The translations under genes were made by a program, and so were the position numbers. This document shows positions 13,910-25,620 of a DNA stretch of 64,000 nucleotides, piece by piece. Numbering within the stretch: position 1 is the first letter of the stretch; each line of letters starts with the position of its first letter. The stretch is from Trogon surrucura. Its lineage: Eukaryota > Chordata > Aves > Trogoniformes > Trogonidae. The notes beneath the pieces are model-generated. The model ran no database searches, was not told the DNA's origin, and worked only from the letters and a program-made list of their open reading frames with translations. The stretch spans positions 12,322,501 to 12,386,500 of the forward strand of contig CM036633.1 in the NCBI GenBank assembly GCA_020746105.1, in the 5' to 3' direction.

Positions 13910-13998
13910 ATCCATCTGCAGAAGATGGGGAGTTTCCTCTAACCACTTGTCCTCAGCCCAGCTGGTGCTGGGAAACTCCCCATCTTCTGCAGATGGAT
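13910..13998. repeat. Perfect 28-bp inverted repeat with 33-nt spacer (long hairpin)
   Basis: The left arm 13910-13937 (begins ATCCATCTGCAG, ends GGGGAGTTTCC) and the right arm 13971-13998 (begins GGAAACTCCCC, ends CTGCAGATGGAT) are exact reverse complements over all 28 bases. They are separated by 33 bases (13938-13970) containing the short palindrome CCAGCTGG. Pairing stops abruptly on the outer side. A transcript from either strand would fold into a very stable stem-loop of about 89 nt. No transposon family with these ends is recognised and there is no obvious target-site duplication. Plausible origins are a replication template switch that copied one arm in inverted form, or a young hairpin RNA locus. 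Function is unknown. Confidence 0.9.
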
Positions 13999-16908
13999 AT
14001 TTTTCTAAGTTGGGTTAGAAGATGTAGATAGGTTTCTACCTGCCAATTTTAGGTTCCAAGTCCATTTGATGTCTGCAAACAAATAGCCAGAGCAAGCAGG
14101 AGATGTGGGACCTTCTTGTTTTTCCAAGATGATTCCCCTGCATAAACAAGACATAGTGGCAGCCGTCAGGAGTCCTTGGACCAAACACTGACATTTCTGT
14201 CCACAGCCCTGGACCCCACATTTCCTGATTGCTCTCCTCGCAAGGGCCTGTCAGCTTCACAAAATTATGCGTGGCTTCATAAGGGTTTGTGAAAAACATT
14301 CTTGTCTTAAGACCATGGCAGGTCAAATGACTTGTCTAAGGCTAGAGAAAGAGGTCAGTGCCAATGTCGTGACATTTGCAGTTCTCAGCTTTGAGATTTG
14401 GGGATCTGAGGATGGCTGATATGGAATGAAATATGAGCATCCTGAATTTTTTATGTTGCAGTTCAAGTATATTTGGGCTAGATTCATCAAAGGAATAACC
14501 GGGAGAGATATTTTTCATTTGTAGAATCTTAATGAATACATGACGCTGCTATTCATTATTTATCTGCTTTCACATTTTAATTAATAGTTCTACTGGCCAT
14601 TTATAATTTTTTTCCATATTTATAGAAAACCATCACTTCAAAAATATTGAATCATGCTACTGTTTGTTACCTTTCATAAAATTTCCTTAATATTAGGATG
14701 GACTGAATTTTGCTGTAAGTTTTAAGTGCAGAAATGAAGGAGAAGAATCTAATTTATTTTTCTATTCCTTTGAGTCAAAAGTTTGTCGTTTTCCTTCTCC
14801 CAAATGCTTTTACAATGCAGCTGACATAAATTAGCCAAGGGAACGGGTTTTCATTGTGCAGGGAGGAACCACTAGAGGACACCACCAGCCTCCCGAAGCA
14901 AACAGGCACAGCCATAAACCGAGAAACTGGGAAAAAAAGCGTGGGGATGGGGAAATGCTGTTTCCTATCTCGCCCTGAGGATGGAGGGAGCTAATCCAGC
15001 ACCTCCTCTTTGCCAAGCAAGCAGACATGGGCTGGGAAGGCACAAATCCTTGCAGCCCCTGATTTCTCATGGTGCTGGACCAGATCTCCGTTTCACAGAG
15101 AGCTTAGCAGGACGGGATGGAGGAAAAACCTCTTCATCTTATGAAGCTGATGGGAAAGATGATGGAAGCATAAAGGAGACCTTGCTCTTGCAGATTCCCC
15201 TTAAAAGAAGTGGTTTCAAGAGCAGTGAAAGGTTTAGAAAACTTTCAAAGCACAGATTTAAAGATGGGATAATGACGTTAATGAAGCAGTTAGGGCTGGG
15301 AGGTGATACAGACAGGAATATTTTCCATGGGCAATTCCCAGGGACAAGGATTTCTATGACTTGTGGGAAAAAAACAATAAAAACCCCATTTTAAACTTTT
15401 TTTTTTTTTCCCCGAATAGACTGGAAGAATTCTCTGTGGCAGTAGTCGAACATAAGAAAGTATCTGCAGAAAAATTAGATCATAAAGCCTCATTCTTAGG
15501 CTCTTGGCTGTGAACCAAAGCCTTTAGAGCAGCAAGTTCGTTGTCGTTTTACAAGGCTCTGCAATCCTGAAGGCAAAACCCTCACGATACCCCAGTTGAC
15601 ACCCACGTGGCTTTCGCCTCCCTGTGAGGCTGTGGATGTCAAAGGAGCGGTGAACGCTGAGACTCCCTTAAAGATCTTTTAATCCCACAAAAATTATGGA
15701 AGTCGTGTGGAACCTCAGCTCCGCTGAAGATGTTGGCAGGGCTCCATTGATCGCTTTAAGTTGCAACAGGGTTTTGTGTTTGGCTTTTGACTTCCCTGAG
15801 TTATTCTCTATATTGATACGGCTAAACCCCCAAATGCCAGGGATTTCAGGGAATGGAAAAGCATCTCTGAGAATGCTCCGCTTATCTTTAAAATGCTTTT
15901 TAAAATGGCTTTGAGTTTGCTTCTGAAACACAAAATCGCGTGCACGCAAATGTACCTGCTCATGAAGGCTGTTCTTAATGCAAGAAGTTTTATCTGTGAG
16001 CCCTGGGTATTTTTCCAAATGCTTTTAACTAAATTCACCCATATTTGTTTCTCAACATTTCACTCAAGATGGCAAAACAAGCCCCAAATATATGATATGG
16101 TTATTGATTGCATCTTCTTGTTACGAATTGTAACCAAAAAGGTTGTTTTCTGTGGTTAAACTTCCAGCATTTTTCAGGCTTAAAGTTGAATGTACAACAG
16201 AGGATTTAAAAAATGCTAGTAGTTGAGATTTCCAAGGTGGAACTTTTTCACTCTCTCTTTTAATTAATGCTTTCAAAAATTTGAAACTTTTTCTTTTCCT
16301 CATTGAAATGAAGAGTTTGGAGAACATCTAGGCAGGCTCTTGATCAATCTGTGGGAACAGTGTTGTTTTTTATTTTTATAAGAGTAAAGAAGTTTTCCTT
16401 TCCTTACTCTCAGTAGGAGGTGACATGATACTTTTTTTCCTGACTGCGTCCTAGATGAGGAATCCCCTCAGTAAATTCTTCCTCTGCTGATGCTCACATC
16501 TCCAGTGTGCTTTATGTAGGTTAAAAGTTGGGCTGGCCAAAAAAGCTTCATATGAGACTTTCTTTAGTGGAAAACTGGGGACTTTACCTATCCCTGAGGA
16601 TGCTGTTTGCTTTCAGTGGGAAATATCCTGCCATTCCTTCACTCCAGTCAGAAGTGGAGTAAAGCACATCCTTCAGCCGTGGCCTTCAGGGGAGCAGCAG
16701 CAGATTCCTTTCATGCCTGGTGATCGACGTCTTGGTCAGCAGGTGTAAAACCTTCACAGATGCAGTTTATTTCCTGGAGAAGCAGAGCATTGCCTGCTTC
16801 CTGTGGGTAGTTTTTTGGATCTGGAGCAGCATCTCTGCTTACAGAAGTTACATGGCATTGAGCTTGTATTTTAAGTGAGCATTTTGCGGTTGAACTTTTT
16901 ATATTTTC
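13999..16908. other. Unique non-coding sequence
   Basis: Contains a possible MIR relic near 14290-14400. The longest frame is 137 codons (14981-15394, +). It ends close to an AATAAA hexamer and a T run at about 15396-15411, but it has no domain I recognise and no upstream promoter signal, so I do not call it a gene. The region from about 14510 to 14700 is AT-rich. Confidence 0.5.
14290..14400 (-). mobile_element. Possible MIR-like SINE relic
   Basis: The run GTCAAATGACTTGTCTAAGG at 14322-14341 and the following words parallel the antisense MIR core, which reads roughly TTAAGTGACTTGCCCAAGGTCA and then the tRNA-derived part. Matching words are short and the ends cannot be placed, so this is a weak call based on pattern memory. 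Confidence 0.35.
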
Positions 16909-17365
16909 ATAGACTCATAGAATGGCCCAGGCTGGAAGGGACCTTAGAGATCATCTCATCCAACCTCCCTGTCACGGGCAGGGACACCTCTCAACAAGAT
17001 CAGGCTACTCAAGGCTCTGTCCAACCTGGCCTTGAACACCTCTGGGGAGGGGCAGCCACAACCTCTCTGGGCAATTTATTCCAAAGCCTTGCCACCCTTG
17101 TACTGAAGAATTTCTTCCTAAGATCCAATGTAAATCTATTCTCCTTCAACTTAAACCCATTTCCCCTTGTCCTATCAGTGGACGCTCTTGTACAAAGTCC
17201 CTCCCCAGCCTTCCTGTAGGATCCCTTCAGGTACTGGAAGGCAGCTCTTAGTCCCCCCGAGGTCTTCTCTTTTCAAGACTGAACAATCCCAGCTCCCTCA
17301 GCCTGTCCTCGTAGCAGAGCTGCTCCAGCCCCTGGATCATCTTTGTGGCCTCCTCTGAATGCACT
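16909..17365 (-). mobile_element. CR1 LINE, 5'-truncated 3' fragment
   Basis: About 457 bp of the chicken-repeat-1 (CR1) non-LTR retrotransposon in minus orientation. On the plus strand it opens with the reverse complement of the CR1 tail (CATAGACTCATAGAATGG) and then GGCTGGAAGGGACC. It continues through GGCCTTGAACACCTC and GGGCAGCCACAACCTC, and ends near GTGGCCTCCTCTGAATGC. These blocks correspond to the end of the reverse-transcriptase ORF and the 3' UTR. Like most CR1 copies it is severely 5'-truncated by incomplete reverse transcription and has no poly-A tail. The ORF is broken. The open frame at 16875-17219 (+) is antisense noise. The exact subfamily is not determined. Confidence 0.95.
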
Positions 17366-18734
17366 CAAATATGGTGGGACATAATTTTTCTATTACTTTA
17401 TTTTTTTATTTAACTTTTTTCTTATGCTGCCATCATGTCTTTGCCTGTCTTGCCTCTTGCAGAGCGAGCCCAGCCCAGGCCAAGGGTGAGCCCAGGTGTG
17501 GCTGAGCCCAAGCTGCGCCTCTCGGAGCAGCTCCTCCTGCTCTGTCCTTCCGTGAGCCGGTCACCAGAGGGGGACAGAGCCCCACGCACGGCAAGTCACC
17601 CGCCTTCCTCACCGAAATGCTTCTTCCGAGATCCCGCCAGGCTGGGAAATAGGTTTTGAGGTGGCAGGTCCCCAGCTGCACCTCTGGCTGCCCCCAGCCC
17701 CATTGCTGGAGGTGAGGCTGGTGACAGGGTGGCTGCCACGCTGCAGGGACCAGTCGGGTCATCCTTTGCTGTTGCATGGTACCTCTGTCTCTTTAGCTTG
17801 AAGAAGTGTGTGCTTTTTGAAAAAAACCAGCAACAAAACAATCCACCGGCACTTCAAACAACTGTAGATTTCCTGGGGGGTAAAGTAGATTGGGCTCATG
17901 TTGCAAATTCGGTTTCAGAACCGCTTGATGTTGCCTGTCTTTCATTGCAACAAAAAATGATGTTAAAAAAATTACTTCTCACATGTATAAAGGTATCAAC
18001 TCCCCCCCAGTTTTGATCTGTGTCACTGAAAACTGAAACACAGCTGAAGCCCAAGTATTTAACTTAGCACCACCCATCCAGGAGAAAAATTTGCAACCTA
18101 TGGCATTGAAAATGAGAGGAGAAGCAAATTTGATGGGTATTTGGCTTTTTCAATAGCTAGCTATGCCTGATTGGAACCTGTAGGGAAAACAAACACAATT
18201 ATTTCTGTGAGATTGAATTTCATTTCCAACAGAAAATATGAAATCTGTCACCTGCATGCTTGCTGTGAGCTGGCTGTGGGCTGGAGGATGCTCCAGCAGC
18301 AGCACTCAGCCCTGAGTCAGGCTGCGCAGAAACCTTGTGTCCTCCTGCCCCATGGCCATGTGTGACCCCTAAAATGTGGGTCACCCATGTGGCAGGAGCC
18401 AACTCCCTCTCAAAAAGCATGGAGATGGCAAAGCAGGTCCCCGGAATTGAGGACTGTCCCCTGAGGGTACGTACCATAGGATGCAAGCCTGGGTTTAGTT
18501 GCTTGGCCGACAAAGCCCGACAGAGTGAAATCTGTGAGACCTTAAGACATACAAATAATATTTGGCTTGAGTCCACTTCCTCAGTGCCGGACAGCTTGCT
18601 GCTGAATGGAGTGGCTTTTTTTTAACTCCACATCCTCAGAGTCAGACCCTCGCCCGGATCCAGCTGTCCCTGGTAATTAAATTTTAATGCCTCAAGCTGG
18701 GAGTTTGTATTGGCGTTTGAAGTGAAGCATGTTA
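17366..18734. other. Unique non-coding sequence
   Basis: No recognised gene. A GC-rich part at about 17455-17760 contains overlapping opposite-strand frames of 74-114 codons without recognisable domains. The longest frame is 118 codons (18220-18576, -). Confidence 0.5.
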
Positions 18735-18847
18735 GCGGCCCCGCCGTGGTCACCCGCAGGCTTTGAAGCTCCCGTCTGCCGCCGAGGACGGTCCCGCCGC
18801 CGTGGGTGCAGCCGCCGTGCGCGGTCCCAGCTGAGCCGCCACGGCGC
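18735..18847. promoter_or_regulatory. CpG-dense micro-island
   Basis: By eye, about 18 CpG dinucleotides occur in roughly 113 bp, far denser than the neighbouring sequence, with repeated GCCGCCGTG-like words. It is much shorter than a typical promoter CpG island, and no TATA box or clear downstream exon was found. It may be a small unmethylated regulatory element, a first exon of an unannotated transcript, or a GC-rich fluctuation. The minus-strand frame at 18622-18849 crosses it but has no known domain. Confidence 0.3.
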
Positions 18848-21800
18848 ATTGATTTAGGGAAACAAGGAGTTTTCTCTTGTACAGACGGGAGGGACTGGAA
18901 AGCTAATAAGGGTTTATTCTGGTAGATCTGAAGAAAGCATTAAATATTCCAGAGACAGACCCGAAGGGGTGTCTGCGGCGCAGTTTGGACGGTTGACGGC
19001 ACCTGCGTGGTGTCACCCAGTGATGTGGTCAGGGACAGGGCATGGGGCATGGATCTCCCAACAGCCCAGCCTGAGCAGTAGCGTCCCACGGACCTGGAGC
19101 AGGTCCCCAGGGTCACAGCTGGGGGACATCGTGAGCTGAGGGGGTCTCCTTTGCTGCAGGGAGAAGAGGAGGTGACTAGAAAACCAACCGTGCTGATACG
19201 CCAGGCTCTCTTCCTCCTCCTTAAACCGTTTCATTGTAATTACTGTGCAAACAGAAGGCCTGGGTAATTATTATGTGGTTTTGTGGGTGTAAATTTAACA
19301 TGTTGTTCCTGTGCAGCTACACTGCGAGGGAAGACTTTTTCCTTTGAGTTTTTCTCCTTAATTCACTGCTTTCAGTCTCTCTGTGGGCTCAGTGTAGCTA
19401 GTTAATAGCCACCTGAGTGGGAAATAGCTCTGAACGCTGAGCAGTAGCAATGGCTGGCGTTGCCGTGAGGCAAACCTGCTTTGCAGGAGGGTCTGGGGAG
19501 AAGCAGCAAAGGCTTTTGCAGATGCAGACCGTGACCCAGCTCAGAACGCAGGGTGAGGGATGCAAAGTGCGGGTAGCGGGTCTCACCAGGATTCCGAGAG
19601 CTGCTTGATCCCCACCCAAACCGAGGTGGTTAATGAGATCCGAGGGGACACTCAGGCTAACAAATCCTGTGTTTTGAGTGCTGGAGGTTTGTCCCAGGAT
19701 CCTGAGGGAGGGCAGCATTAGAGCTCTGGAGGCCAGAACTCACTGAGCTGAAGCACCAGTCTCTTCCCTCTCCTAAAGTCAGCACAGAAAACTGGTGCTG
19801 ACTGTATCTTAGAGAAGCTCTTCTGCACTTTTATTTCTGACTTTAGCATGTTGGGCAAAAAGCCATGAAGCTTAGGTCCTATTAATTTACTTATCATAAG
19901 AGAAGTTTCCATGGAATTAGAGCAGATTTCCTTTTCAACTGGTCGTAATGATCTGAATTTTGTCACCGCCTTGTCTGTTTAGCACTAAAGCACGAGAACA
20001 GGTCAATGCAGATGTGACTTGTTAACACAATCCCACAGCTCAGGATGAAAGAGGTGGTTACAAACAACTTTGAATGCTTGTGTGTCTGTGTGTGATATAG
20101 TCGAACAAATCTCCGCTGCTGTTTGAACTGTAGAACAGATGCTTTGGAGTAAGCTCTCAGGTAAGTTATAAACTGTTTCCTCCCACCCATGCTGCTGTTC
20201 CTCCTTCCTATTGCATTCAATGCCTTCCTCCTTCCTTTACCCTGTATGAAAGCAAAGCCAGAAGTGCTCAGTGCTGAAGGCACCTGTACTTATGCCGCAC
20301 TCAAGGTATTTTTACTAGAATCCCCCAGGTCTTGCAGGTAAACTAGCCAGTGAGGCCCATCACCGAGCAGCTGATTTTCTGCTGGTCTGATACAGATGTT
20401 GTCTTGAAGCAGTTTCATAATTTCAGTTTGTTTTTCATTTCCCACACATACACTCCATAGCTGAGAATTAAGCCCATCAGCGCTTTTTGGACTTACCTCA
20501 GCCGCAATAGTTGATGCCTTGTTCCAGGTCCCCACATCATCCAAAATCTCTCAGGCTTGTCCTTCCTCTGCACAGTGCCTTTGAGGTCTGTGTGAAGAGC
20601 TGGAGGTGTATATTCGTGCCCACAAACCCCCAGGTGTCCTCTGGAGTGTCAAAGGGACCTTGACTTGCTCTTGGCATGTGTATTAAGCACAAGGCTTTCT
20701 GCGTTTTGAACAAGTCCCTGTGGAAATGACAGTAGATTTGGGGGTTTAAGATCTGAGAGGTTATGCTTTTCCTTGTCTTTGGTTCCTTCTTGAAGTCTGC
20801 TGGACCCGTAATATCTTTGTACCATGGAGGAAATGAGTGGAAAATTAAGATATAGGACACAAAGTCCCAGACTTTCGTGTTTCCAGGGGAAGAAACTTTA
20901 TTGTACTGAAACTCTCTGTAGTGTCTCCGCGGGACTTGGGGGTGCTCTGTGTACCTTGCCCCTACAAGACTACTTCAGCCCACGGTGCTTTGACCACAGG
21001 AGGGTGTTTTGTACAATGTGACGATTTCATGCCTAAACCTTGCCTTGGGGTGATTTTTGACTCCGTGTAGGTACTTTGAGACAGTCCAGGCTGCTTTTCT
21101 CAGCACCTCGCTCTCAGCTGCGACAAGTGTTTTCTAACAGAAAACTTAGATCAATAGGGGAACGTCCCGAGGATCTGCAAAGTCCTGTCAGTCCTACCAA
21201 AGTCCTGGTGTGAGGGGAAAGGGAACGTGTCCCACGTGCATCCCGCTGTCCCTCGGGCTGATGCTGCTGGGGCAGGATTTACCAGCCCAGGAGAAGGTGA
21301 GCGCTTTGCAGGACCCGTGGCGTGCTGATGTGGAAAAGATGGTCAGTGACCTGCATGTTAGTGACCTTTATCTGTGTCAGGTACTTGTACGTGGGGAAAA
21401 ACCCCCAACAAATTATTTGCTTAAGGTGGGAGAATTGCAGTCGATGAGTAATTCTGAAGAATGAGAAGTATGAAGGCAGTAAATGATACGACAACATAGT
21501 ATGAGAAGTTATTTTCTTTTCCCAGAAAGCATGCGAGATTTCAAATCAGATGGAAGAGCTAGATTTCACACGTTTTTTGCTAACCAGTCAATTAATTTTG
21601 TTTACTTTAACAGATTTAATGTTTTCCTGCAATTTAAAAAAAATCGTTCCTCTAACTTTGAACATTTTTAATTTGAACTTTAAAAGTATCTTTCTGACTT
21701 TTTTGCAAAATCAAGAAAATATATTTGAGTGACTCATTTAATTTTTTGTCCTGATTGGCTTCCATTTAATAGATGTGAGTTTTTCAAGGGGGTGATTACA

Positions 21801-24800
21801 TCAAACTTTTCTAATGAGCAACATGGATTGGGCATAGCAAAGAGAGATGCCTGGCTTACGTCCTGCTTGTTTTGGTTTCTCCTTTCTATGGAATAACAGA
21901 GGAACAATTTTATAACTGACAGGATGAGCTGGTGAAGAGAACATGTCAGAGAAAAAGTCCCTTATACCTAATTAATTCTTTTTTTTACAAAGATCTGAAG
22001 AAAGCTCGCAACCTTGTGCAACACAATTATATCCCTTTAGTGTGACCACTCTTGGACTTTGATGTGCCCTGATATAACCTGGAAAATTACTTATAATGTT
22101 TAGATACTGCCGTGATTTCCATAGTTTGGGGATTTCATTCTGGTTTGTTCTAAATTTGAAGTTCCCCAAGGTCTAGGGGTTATTAGGATTCTCCCTGGGC
22201 TAATCTCTGGGGAGGGAAGCAAAGCTGCTCTGTGTTGTTTCTGTGTCTTCTAAATGTAAGTTCAGAGCTCTTTTGTTCAGTGCCTTGGAAATTAACTGAT
22301 GACAAAAGAGATTTGGAGTTTGGATAAGATAAGAATTAAATTGAATATTTGTCCTGAACCAACAATGCACTTGAACTATTCAGGAGATTCAAAGAGTTGT
22401 GCTTGTTTTAAAAACAGTCTTTCTGTTTTAATTATCTCCTAAAATTCTCTGTGCTGATGTTGAACTCAAGCACTAAACCTATTAATAGTCACAAATGCCG
22501 TGGGGCTACAATAAATTTCCCTTTAAAATTCAATAATGGCAAATGTTCCCATCCTTCTGTCATGGCAAAATACCACAGGAGTTACAAACACCACGTGTGA
22601 GTCAAACCCTCTGGAGATACTTTTATAATTTCCCAAGAAAGGGATATCTCCACAAAGCTGCTGATTTCAGAGATGAGCTCAAGCTGAACTGTTCCTTTCG
22701 TCCCAGCTCCTAGAAGTGCTGAAGCTCAGCTTTAAGCACGTGCTTCCATTTACCTGGTTGGGCAAAGCACTGAAAATCAGAGTAATTAACCATGTGCAAG
22801 GGCAGCCCTGAAGGGGAATCACACGTTGCAGTCCCAGGGCGGTATCTCCCACCCTTCTTGCTTTGGTGAATTACAATTTATTCCTCTTGGACTAAGGCCT
22901 AGAGTCTTCCTCCTTGGAGACGATTCCTGTAATTCCTGGGTAATTAGAGTAATTCTAACTAGACCTACCTACAGCAGGCAGAATAAATTGCCTCTAACCT
23001 CCCCAGATCCTATGGAAAGGGATGCCTGTGGTCCCTCCACATGGGAGCTTGTGCTCAGTAGAGACCACAGCGACAGAAAACAGGCTTTTCAAAATGAAGT
23101 TATACGGCATTAACGGCAGGACTAGTGAAACGTAAAAGACAATGCGTTATGTGATAAGGGGTCTCTGGTTTTGTTTTTATTGATTGAATCCAGTAAACTG
23201 GAGTCCAGAAGCCAGAATGAGGTTCAACAGACACTGAAACTGCTGTTTCTTCATTGTCTCTTGCTGTTTATTTAGAAGGCACTAGAATAAAATGCTGCAT
23301 TTCCTGATGAACCTGCCAATAAATTTGCTCAGCAGGTACCAATAATGAGTAGCATGGGGACGTGGCTGACAGTTGATGGTACTATGTGTTTGTAAGCAAC
23401 TCAAAATCCATTACCGTGTGATCAAAATTAGGTTAAAGTCTAAGGAGGCACTGAATCAGGGCCTAAAATCTAGGATATCAGTTGTGATATGCTACCAAGT
23501 AATCAGCTACAAGAGAACATATCTTGCTCAGGTTGTATTTCTAGTTAGCACAGAGTGTGAAAATTAAAGAATTAGCATATTTGTGGTAAATAAAATATTA
23601 TGCTTTCAAGCAAGTGACTGTCCTTATCTAAAGCCCCGCTTTGTATTTAAAGTAGCTGCAGAGGCGCATCCTATACGTGCTCAGCTGAGCCAGCTGAAGG
23701 ATACGTTTAGAATAATTCAGTAGATAAATTCATGGCCGTGAATAATCTGCATTCAGATCATGATCTTTACCAAGCCCTGCGTTTTCCAGAGCTCAGAGCT
23801 TCCAGCTGATGCCTGGGAGAGACAAGAGGAGCACAGAGAAGCTTTTCTCCCATCTCCTCTGCCTTAATATGGAGCCTGAGCTTTATCAGCACTTGCTCTC
23901 GCTAACCGTGGACTAAGCGCAGAAGTACAGGTCCCAGGGCTCAGCCGATGTGTGACATCTTCCCAAACCATGGTCACCGACTTGTGTTTGAGCTCCGGGA
24001 GAGGGAACTGCTTGCGGAGCCTGCCCCAGCTCAGGACACCGCTGGTGGCTCTTGTCCCCAAGCCTGGGCTGCAGAGGTGGCTCCATCCAGGCCACGGGCA
24101 GTGCTAGAGTTGTGTTAACTTTTGGCGCACAGTTGCTGGACTCCGGCAAATGAGGCAGGGCAGTCCGTTCAGGTGAGGTAGGTCCACATATGTTTACTCA
24201 CTGTAACAGCTGGCTGCTTATCCCGGTGCTAACCTGATGGGAAAAACACTAATGAAACAGCTCTTGCTGATGGCAGCTCTCGCTGTGTGAGCCGAACTCG
24301 TTTTGCACACCTTAGTGCATTAGAGAGAAGAGGGTAAAATTAAAATAGCATCCGGATGATGGACAGCAGCCTAGAGAAATGAAGGTTAGAGCAACAAGCA
24401 GTTGTAAACCTTGGTAGGTTTTCTCAGCATGCCAAAAATTAATAGGAAATCAAATAACCAGAAGGCAACAGGGCTGCGAATTGTTGGAAGCAAAAACTGA
24501 GTCAGAGATTTCCGTTTAGCAAATATTATATCTTAATATCAGATGAGTTTGGTGTTAGCAATTTTAAGTGAACTTTAGCATTTTTAACATGAAACATTTA
24601 CATTCTCCCTCGTTTGCTTTCAGCAGTTTCACAGAACTTTGTACTGCTCTCACACAGAAACCGCTTATGAATTCTGCAGCATTCTTTATTTGCTTCTTGT
24701 GTTTAATATAAGTAAAATTTTGTATAAACTGCTGCTGTGGGAGTGGGGTTCCCACATGTCATGTCCTTTGGCTCATCTGGAGAAACTTCTGAGGCTACAA

Positions 24801-24924
24801 GCCCTGGTGTTGCTGTGGCAGAAGCCACAGGTTGTTTAGCTCAGGAGACCTTGATGATTCGATAGACCAGATCACCCAAGGAGCTGGTAATCCTGCAAAA
24901 TATGCAGGAAAACTCAGCCCTGGG
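18848..24924. other. Unique non-coding sequence
   Basis: No recognised gene or transposon. The longest frames are 106-107 codons (19398-19718 -, 19963-20283 -, 20537-20860 -), none with a domain. Isolated splice-donor-like words occur (GTAAGT at about 20161 on +, and its complement near 20494) but no complete exon could be delimited. AT-rich stretches lie at about 21540-21780. Confidence 0.5.
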
Positions 24925-25090
24925 TGGTGGATTCGGTGTAGGGTGTAGTCCTGACTTGGCTGTTCCCCTCTGGATGAAAGCAGTGCCTCAGTTTCCCTGT
25001 CTGTAATATAGGGAACTAGTCATGATGTCTCACTGTCAGGATTTGCAGGGTGGATGAGAAACTCAAAGCAAAAGCTTTGTAGGAAAAGGG
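24925..25090 (+). mobile_element. MIR-like (CORE-type) SINE relic
   Basis: The segment GTGCCTCAGTTTCCCTGTCT at 24983-25002, continuing CTGTAATATAGGGA, parallels the MIR core CTCAGTTTCC-TCATCTGTAAAATGGGG. The upstream GACTTGGCTGT fits the part before the core, and the following bases fit weakly. MIR-type elements predate the mammal-sauropsid split, and heavily diverged copies persist in birds. Ends are approximate and there is no target-site duplication. The match is from memory of the consensus. Confidence 0.6.
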
Positions 25091-25379
25091 TGTGAAGGAA
25101 AACTGAAAGCGTTGCAACAGCCAGCACTGTGTATAGTGAGGTTTATTTGCTGTTTCACCTTGTTTGGTCCTTCCTCAGGGCATTAAACATTAGCTAATGA
25201 AGGGGTAAGGCCTTATATTTTTTACAGGATATTGCTGTTCCTGTGTGTGAAGCAATTAACTAGCAGCAGGTTTGCAGTGCAGAATGCAGCAGCTCTGGGT
25301 TCTTCCTGTCTGGGGCCTTTATGACTGCTGCAAAAGCATGACTGAATGGGACTTTCGTTATTTCATAAGTTTTTTAATT
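25091..25379. other. Unique non-coding sequence
   Basis: Nothing recognisable. Short AT-rich words occur toward the right end. Confidence 0.5.
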
Positions 25380-25620
25380 TATTTTAGGCTGCTCCAGAAT
25401 TAACGTGAATAATTTTCCCGTTTCGCCATCTGCTTTAGTCTCCGTCTCAAAGGGTTCCCAACGAGCGCGGCACGCGGAACCCTTTAGAGACGATCGTCTC
25501 CGTGTTTCCCGCACTCAGCAGTCTGCTAACGCGGCCAATAGATCGAGGTGATGGGCCTGCGTGATTTAGAGAGGATCATTAAGGTTATGATGAGCTGTGC
25601 AACTGTCTTGTTTATTCACA
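25380..25620. promoter_or_regulatory. CpG-containing patch with hairpin and 14-bp palindrome; candidate regulatory element
   Basis: This patch stands out from its AT-rich flanks by its CpG content. Its centre holds an interrupted inverted repeat: TCTCAAAGGGTTCC at 25445-25458 pairs with GGAACCCTTTAGAGA at 25476-25490, a 14-bp stem with one bulged base and a 17-nt loop. The right arm overlaps a perfect 14-bp palindrome GAGACGATCGTCTC at 25487-25500. Further right, GCGGCCAATAGATCG includes a CCAAT-like word, and TTGTTTATTCACA resembles a forkhead site. Preserved CpGs in an otherwise CpG-depleted region suggest constraint or lack of methylation. A conserved enhancer or a structured RNA are both possible, and neither is proven. 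Confidence 0.35.

Noticed and set aside
14981-15394. 137-codon open frame ending near AATAAA and a T run
   Set aside because: The hexamer and T run are common words, no protein family is recognisable and no transcription start signal is visible.
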